The translations under genes were made by a program, and so were the position numbers. This document shows positions 54,701-63,700 of a DNA stretch of 64,000 nucleotides, piece by piece. Origin of the DNA: Siphonodentalium dalli (lineage: Eukaryota > Mollusca > Scaphopoda > Gadilida > Siphonodentaliidae); contig CP136064.1 in the NCBI GenBank assembly GCA_032622095.1, positions 255,603,863-255,667,862 of the forward strand, in the 5' to 3' direction. Below the pieces are notes generated by a model. That model made no database searches. It was not told where the DNA came from and worked only from the letters and a program-made list of their open reading frames with translations. The number at the start of each line of letters is the position of its first letter. The stretch's first letter is position 1.

Positions 54701-57700
54701 ATCACCAAAATCATGCTAAAATGAAATCTTTACACATTGAAAAAAAAATGAAAATTTTGGGCTTAAAATGTCGAAAAATGCCCGAAAAATCGAAAAAAAA
54801 AACAAAGAAGGCTACAAATTTGTTCTTGCTATCATGATTTTTCTTCATTACCATACCTAAAACATTAAAAATAACATGGTCGCAGCTTGTCCGTCAATAT
54901 GAGCAACACTACCTCCCGATCTCCTGGACTATAATGCAATGACTGATGTTATGACAAAAAAAACTTCCACAAAAAAAAAATTTGAAAAAATGATTAGCTG
55001 ATCCTCATGCTCTTCTTACAATTAATCATTGTGATCTAACTTACAGTAATTGTAACTCCATACAATTGAAAGGCACAGGATTAAATACAGGTTCACATAT
55101 AGAGGATCTCACATGAGTTTCTATTTTATACGGAATTTATCAACCGAGTTCACTAAATTCGATTTGAGCCGAGGTTTACCGAGGCTCAAATAGAATTTAG
55201 TGGACGAGGTTGATAAATTACGTATAAAATAGGACGAGTGTGAGATACTTTTTATCACATGATCAAATAAACGCGAAGCAATGCGAAAGATCCATCGAAA
55301 ACAACGATAAAAACCGCAGCGATCGCAAGTCATTTGAAGAACGATGTGACGTCATCGCACGCGCTGTTATTAAACGTGTCTCTTATCGATAATTATGAAA
55401 CTGCTTTTATGGGCAAATTATGTGATAAATTAGAATGGGGAGGTATCAGTTTTTAGAAAACAATAACAATAGTGAATGTCAGGGGCATTGTATAATGTTA
55501 GGTAATCCCAGTCATAGAATGGTAGTACAATGTCATTTTTATGTAAGATTAAATGAGTTTATATGCATAGCAGTCCCCTCTACATTTCTGGTTATTACTA
55601 GACAGAGGAAGGTATCTTTGTCCATGCTTACTATGTGCAGAAAAAAATAAAAAATAAAAATAAAACCCTCCCTCCCTCATTGATTTGACAAAAAAATTGC
55701 CCGAGAACCAAAACTCTTTTTTTTTGTCCTAATAGCGTTCATGGTGCTGTTCTTCTATATTTCCATACATCCATAGTAATAGCTTTCATGGTGCCGTTCT
55801 TTATTTCCATACATCCATAGTAATAGCTTTCATGATGCTGTTCTTCTATATTTCCATACATCCATAGTAATAGCTTTCATGGTGCCGTTCTTCTTTATTT
55901 CCAGGGTTCTCTGAAATATAAATACTAAAATAAAAATTAACTTCAGTGTATTTTGCCTTCCCAAATGCTTGTTAGATTGGAAAAGTTGAAACATTGTTTG
56001 ATAAATATCATATGAAATGAACACTCATTTCATGTCCCCGATATAATGAGGAATTTCATGAAGTGAAACATTGTTTTTCTTTTCAGATTGGGTTAAATAG
56101 TCAGATAATCCAGATTGTTTGCACAAATCGGAGGAAGCAGTTCTGGCTGACGACGGGAGAAGCGCAGCTTACTAGGTCAGTTCTATATTCAGTTAAAAAC
56201 ATGTATCGTCTGAAAAACATGTCTGATTTTTTAGCCCTCCATTTAGTAAAGAAAGGGTTAATTTATTATCGTTCAAATCCAAATGAATGAATAGAATTCC
56301 ATAGGTTTCTCTTCCTGCCATTCTGATATGTTGCTTCTAGAGACTGTACGGAGTGTTGCGTTTCTATTCTTGGTAACTGTTTACTACGTAGATATTTATG
56401 TGTATCATGTGAATGGGGCTAGACATCATTGATATAACAATAACATGATTTTTAGGGCGATATGATTTATTAACGGCTCGACAGGAATGATCGAACAGCC
56501 CGAGCGCATATAAGTAGGCCGAGAGAGTCATTGACTTGGTCACATGGCAGGCCCGACAGTCTCATTATCAGCCCGGTATTGAATGACTTTACACTATTTG
56601 GAACGCCCTGAAAAACATTTTAATGGACTAGAGGACACCCCATAAAGTGATACTAATGTTACATGTAACACATTAGAAAGACGAAATGCAAGTTTCAATA
56701 AAACAGAGATATCTTGCGTAGAGGATACCCATTTGTAGCTCATGTTCAAATTTCAGCCTCACTCACCCTTTCTTACCAGAGTTGTTTCCCTTTGAAAAAA
56801 GAATGCAGTTATTGATTTGCAACTGATAACATGTGTTCGAACCCAGATATATATCCTTCCAGAATTGATATATAGGTCGCTCCTATGAGAATACTGTTCA
56901 AGTTAAAAATTTAAAGATGTACTCCACACCTTCAGTTACAATAACAACAAAAATTGTACAATTTTACTGTTTTCTGCTTTATTCTGTTAAAAATATTTAA
57001 AAAACAAACAAATATGACATGTAAACTGGGCCTATAAATACCAAAGCATATCATATTCTAGTTGAAAAATTAACAAATTAATTTTTGGTGTCCCTCTAAA
57101 ACATCAAACGGATATGAAATAATATTATAAAAAGTTTGATATCTAACAAAATAGTGTCTTTCTCTTCTCATTCGAGACATTTTGTTTTATATCCATGAAT
57201 CTAAATAAAAAGTTAAATAGTTTAGAAAAAAAAATAGCTTCGAACTCTGCTGGAAATAGTGTGTCTGACATTTACAGAGCAGGATAGCATCACCAATTCA
57301 CCCTCTGGGGACATTATCCCACGTGGGCCTCATCTTCTGGGAAGTATCTATAGTCTCAAATTAACATCGTTTTTAGTTATTTTTATATGCCCGTTTGAAA
57401 AAACGGTTGTATTAATATGCAATCAATTTGCCCTTCTGTCGGCTCTTTTTCGACTTAGAATTTGACCGATTTGTCCATCCTTTAACATTTTTGGTTTCCG
57501 ACCAATAACTCCAGTTTGGATCATTTGATCTAAACCACAGTTTGTCATATTTATTTCCCAGCTAAAAATACAGGGTTCCATCCAATTATTTTTACAGGAG
57601 TTACAGCCCTTTTTCAACTTAGAATTTGACTGATTTCATAATATTGGTTTCCGACCGATAACTCCTGTTTGGATTATTTTATCTGAAACAAAGCTGGTAT

Positions 57701-60700
57701 GTGTGTTTTCCAGCTAAAAATACAGGCCAAGTTCGAATATTGTTTCTGTTCAATAATTTTCACATGAGTTACAGCCAATATTCGACTTAGAATTTGATAT
57801 TCTTTGTAAGCTCAAATTGTTAATGTAATTTGAAATGGCTAACAATGGTATTTTATCATGCCCTAGCAATGCTCTTGATCCCTTAGTTCATTTTCTATAT
57901 CCCCTAATTTGTAGAAGATAAAATGCATAATCAATGTGACATGGGAACTTCAATCTGATCCTAGGTCTTCCATAGCAGTTGAGGCCAAAGCAGAATGAGG
58001 TTCCCAGAAGCTGAATTTGGTGATGCTAGCCCACTGTGCAGGATAGCATCACTATATTCACCCTCTGGGAACCTCATTCTGCAAATGTCAGATACACTAT
58101 TTCAAGTCTTGGTAGGACATGTACAGACTAAAGATGTTTAGTGTACCTTTCTGTCATTGACGAGTAGTAGCTTGCTTAACCCTTTGAGTGCCAGGGGCCA
58201 ATCTCATCGGCCCTAAACCTACAAAATAAGTATGTTAAAGAATATAAGAATAAATTAGTAAAATTGTAAAACATTGTAAAAAACAAAACAAAACAAAAAA
58301 TAATATTGTTAGGCCAATGCATTCTCTTATATATGCGAGGCGACCTATGGTCGACTCGCATATATAAGAGAATGCATTGGCACATGGTATATGGGTTGAT
58401 ACAAAAATCGACCTGGCACTCTTAAAGGGTTAAACCCTGAATACATCTTTAATTGTTTTTTTATGTTGCTTAATTTCAGTGATATAATGACAGTCTTGAA
58501 TGACACGCTGTCCAAGAATGAAAACATGTCCCGTCTGACGGTGTGCACTGACGCCACTACACAGAAAATCACCATCCAAAAGTACCTCGCTCAAGAATGT
58601 AGATGTCAGGTAAATAACATATTGAAAAATCATCGTCCAAAACTACCTATCTCATGTATACAGATAACAGGTAAATATATCATCTAAACATAACTGTCCA
58701 AAAGTACCTATCTCAAGTATACAGATAACAGGTAAATATATCATCTAAACATAACTGTCCAAAAGTACCTATCTCAAGAAGGCAAATATATCATCTAAAA
58801 TTCACCGTCAAAAAGTACCTATCTCAAGAATGTAAATATATCATCTAAACATATCCGTCCAAAAGTACCTATCTCAAGAATGTAAATATATCATCTAAAA
58901 TTTACCATCCAAAAATAGGCAAATTCATTGAGATACCATATTGTCTAAAATCATCATCTAAGGCTAAAAACATTAATGTTTGTTTCAAGTCTGCGGGCGG
59001 TATGATTTATTTTTTTTATTTCCTGATAGCATACTATCTAATGCCTACATTGCGGTTTTTTGTCAACATTGCTTTATCAGTAAACATTTTATTTTTTACT
59101 TTACAAGTACCTTGGGAATTTGGTTCATGCATTTTGATCTATACACTGTTGAAATCTTCTGGTAGTCTGGCACTTGTTCACTTAAAAATAGGTTCTTATT
59201 TAGGATTCCAACTATTTAACTTTACCAACCGCTTGACAGACCGAGCTAAATAACTTGAAATGAATTCATTTTCGGCAGTCAATAAAACCGAATTTATGGT
59301 TTAACCTTGACTAAAATGCTGTTGCACCAAATGAGCAAACATAGATGGAAGCTCCATCTCCAGGTTTAAAAACAAATTTATAATGAAGAAAATAATGAAA
59401 ATTGAACAGCTGTAAATGTTTTTGTTTTGCTTTATTTTCAGTCACATGACCTGAATATGTACAGATACTCATTAGTCCACTGGGATGTTCCTAGTTCAAC
59501 CGAGAATTTCTCGGAATCATCCAAGAAAGAAGGGCATTTAATGTTGAAGCTTCCAGATACGATATTGTTCAGAAGTCCATGGAGACCTGTATATGCTTCC
59601 CTTAGGTATTTATTTAACTTTCCTATATTATCGTTTATCCACTGCTCTCGACTGCCATTGCAATATATTTACTGCTACCAAACCTGGATATAATGTGTCT
59701 GAATTTGCAGAATGAGGTCCCCAGATGGTGAATTTAGTGATGCTACCCTGCAATATGGGCTAGCATCACCAAATTCACCATCTGGTGACCTCATTCTGCT
59801 TAGGCCTCATCTTTTGCGAAGTATCTACAGTCTCAAATTAACATTGTTTTTAGTTACTTTTTCACTTCTGTTCAGTTTCTGTATCCCCTAATTTTCAGAA
59901 GATAAATTGCATAATTTCCTTGGTACAGTTCCTTATTTTCGTGTTACGCAGTTTACAATTACGGTGAAATCCAAATAGTAATAAAATGGTCCAACGTGGG
60001 CCTATTTTTCGATGCAGCCATGCCTGCAAAACAAAAACCTTTTTTCTTTGGCCTAATGGAATAATGTTTCTTTATAGATATGGTGTTTTATGTATTTATA
60101 ACAATGAGAGTGACAGTAAACCAGAGATGTCCATCCGGATAACTAACGAGGATGAATGTCAAGGATGTCGACGTCAGACGTCGGCCGATAGAAGCCACTG
60201 CTTCGAAATTGTCCAGTCCAACAATACGGCAATACAGTTCTCAGCCTCGTCGTTCGATGAATTAAATGCGTGGCTGCAGTCTCTCTGTATTACTGTCGCC
60301 GAGGGAGCTCAGGTATGGACCCTTTCTTAACTACATTGATTCTCCCATCCATATGCACAAGGGTGCAAACCTTAAAACACTGACTTCCGGTGTAAATAAT
60401 GCAGATCGATGACTGATCATCACAGGTTAACTATGATCGGAGATCTATAACCAGATTATTTTCTTTTCCGTTTTTGCACTTATTAATTTTTCTTTTACAG
60501 GATCGATTTTACTAGTAGGGGTGGAGGTCTGTACTAGCAGCGGGCCAGTTACCAGAAACATCACTATTTTATTTTTAGGCCATAGCTGGCAAATAATAAT
60601 AAATATGTTTCTATATATAGCACCCAGTTGGCTTAAGGATCTTTATATATATATATATCTAAGTAAAATGCACATATAGAAGTTCATTATAATGGTGTTA

Positions 60701-63700
60701 GTGGATAATGTTGGATAATTCATAAGGTTCGAAAACACTGCTTGTTGTAAATAATATAAAAAGTTTTGCTCTGGTGACTAAGCTTGAGTTTAGTGTGCCT
60801 GTCATTTGCATATGGCGGGCTAGCATCACCAAATTCACCCACTCGGGACCTCATTCTGCTTAGGCCTCATCTCTGGAAAGTTTCTTTATTATCAAATTTC
60901 TATAGAAACTTCTTCACATAGATTCTATTTCTTTTTAGTTTAGTTTCGCTATATCCCCAAATTGGCAGACAACACATTGCATAATCGAGGTTCCCAATGG
61001 GTGTACATCACAATATTCACCATTTGGGAACTTCAATCTGAGTCTATGTCTCCCATAGCAGATGAGGCCACTAGGGGGTGAATTTAGTGATGCCAGCCCG
61101 CTAAGCAGGTTAGCGTCACTAAGTTCACCCTCTGGAGACCTCATTCTGTTATATGTGATCCATTGGTCAGGCGATTTGTTTTGTTCTTTGATCAGATTTG
61201 TTATATCTCTATTAGAGCTCAACCAAGTCAGTTTGTCTTTCTTGCCATTTGATCTTTCGGATTTTTTATTTTTATTTAGAGCTCCACGAAGTCAGTTTGT
61301 CTCCCGTGCTGTGCTGTGATAACGAACCACAGATTGCTTCTGTGTCATGAAGATGTTCAGACAAGTTTCTTCCGGACCCTGGCTAGCGTGAACATCGTCG
61401 ACATAACTACATGCCTGCTCGATCCAGATGATTCACTCTATTTCATATTGGTATGTAATTATGGTTAGCCCATTGGGCCTTAAAATTATTCATTGCTCAT
61501 TGGGGAGGGGAGGGGGGTCACCCATTCTTGACGAGGTAACACTGGCAAAAATGAAGTTCTGTTCAGATATAAAGATACTAAAACACAACCTGAGGGTTTA
61601 AATATAAACGTTTAAAAAGATCAATTAGGCCATATAAACTTAATAGTTTGTTTCTCAGGGATTTTTTTTTTCAAAGTGATGAGGGAGGCAGTTATTTCTA
61701 TTTATTAATTTTTTTTCAAATTAATTTTGTGGTGAGGCAGGTATTTATTTATAAAGTATTTACTGGAATCCCATATTAAGCAGTAATACTGAATATGGGC
61801 AATATACCGAAGCAGGGAAGCTGACCATCATAATTATATCCCCTTAATAATCTAGATTTGTAATAAAGTTGTATAGAGGAATCAGTTTGAGTTATTCACT
61901 CATGGCAGAAGATGTGGAAACTACATCGGTGAAATTTGATGTAACTCAGGGTGACCACCAGCCAGATCAAGCTTTATTGGAAGGAGTTTCACTGGACTAC
62001 ACATGAATTGTTAATATTAAATCACAACAATAATTTATGAAATAAAAGGTTTATTTTCTAATTAATCATGGACTCATAAAAATCTTGAAGTTTGGAATAG
62101 TGCTGATCCACAAACCAGAGTGCATTACATACAATAGCCACACACTACCGACCCACACTGTCAACGCTATCCTTTCGAAAGCCACTTTGTTTTCACCTAA
62201 CCAGTCAATGATTGAATGAATGAATTGCACAATTCGCCATGTGCATTTGTTTTTCACATTTGTCTTACTGGGCAACACCACCTCCTTGCAACATGTCATC
62301 AGCACTGAGAATACATCAACTACTTCTTCCGATTTCTTCTCTGGTGCATCTTCTTTGGTCACTCGAATTTGAAAATATCGTCCGAAAAATTGCGTGACTT
62401 CAGAAAACATGATCATCATGATGTCTCCTGCAACTGTGTCAAAGTCCACTGTCTTCGTTTTTGAAACAACCAGGTCAAGATATCGTCAATGTCTTTCTTG
62501 GACATGAAATCATCAGCCATTTGACGAACAGTTTTTGATCTGTTGACTGATATAATTGTCTATTTGCCTTCCGACGCATTCTGCACGATACAAATGTTCA
62601 TCAAAGTCGCCATTTTGTTATATTTTAAACAGGAAGTTCATCAAATTATCCGCCCTTGTTTGTGAATGTAAAGTCCGGATAGATTTGCAGTCCGGATAGA
62701 TGTGCAGTTTGTGTAAAGTAGTGTTGAAACGATTAGTGAATTTCAGAGTCGACTAGTCGAGACCCAAAAGTCGCGTTGCGTTGACTAGTTGGTACCCGAT
62801 ATCAAAACTTTCAAACGTAACATGGTACGGAAAATTCATCGTACATGGCGTACACTGATGACTGATGCAATGACGGTCTATTGCATAGCACATTTCCCTG
62901 CATAGACACCAATTTATTTGGGAAATAATACTGTAAACATCTTGATATTTATCCAACACACTGAATTTAATTATATAATTAGACATGTGGTGGATAATGA
63001 TTAGAAACTCAACCATTTATACAGGTTTTAAATTTAATATCTGCGTTCGAGATTTCGTTTAGTCACGTGATCACAATAAACCAGTGCCGAGCGGTGTCAC
63101 TATAAAATGTTAATGTTCCGACTAAATACGCCCTATAGAATAGGCTATGTTGTAGAATACGATAGCCAGTTCTTAATGTCATTATCATTTATATACGGTA
63201 GCAACAATGACGTCACCTTAAGCGACCTTCAATTGATCAATTGAAATATACACAGTGTCTAGATCAAAGCGGTCTCCGACAAACGATAAAGCCGCGTCAA
63301 TCATTGCCATCATGTCGCAGTGATGTCTTTGACCTCAAACGACGAGTGAGACATTGTATTGTCAATTTCATTCTTTCAATTAATAGTCGGGTCACCGTGT
63401 GTGTCTATACTAATAACACTGTCAATTCCGGGTGCCACCAACGTTATACTTACCGTAACTTACGCGCAGTTAACACCGTTTATGTCTGAATCGATCTTGA
63501 AAACGTTATACATGGAACTAATACACTATGTTCCGACTAGTCAACGGCAAAATTCAGAGTCGACGTTCTGACATTTCAGCGTCGTCTACGACTAGTCGAT
63601 TAATCGTTTCAACCCTAGTGTAAAGTTTCAAGACGAAGTTATCGGTCTGGGGCGGTTTGGGATATGCGGTATTTATATATTTATTATTTACAGCCGCCAA

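Larger units (their letters stand above)
49592..55729. mobile_element. 6.1-kb Harbinger-like insertion, TSD TAA
   Basis: Left end GGCCAAAAAAAAAAAAATG then TTTTGGTTCTCAGGC; right end, inverted, GCCCGAGAACCAAAACTC then TTTTTTTTTGTCC. TAA lies on both sides (49589-49591, 55730-55732), and joining the flanks restores the 45-bp repeat exactly. Inverted similarity extends inward: GTCCAGGAGATC ... GACGGACAAG at 49668-49730 matches the inverse at 54888-54940. The interior holds a LINE fragment, a tandem block and a dispersed repeat, so it has grown by nested insertion. No Harbinger transposase seen. Confidence 0.75.

Noticed and set aside
59986-60330. 114-codon open frame taken as a separate gene
   Set aside because: It is exon 13 of PLEKHM2 (60078-60312) with read-through into both introns.
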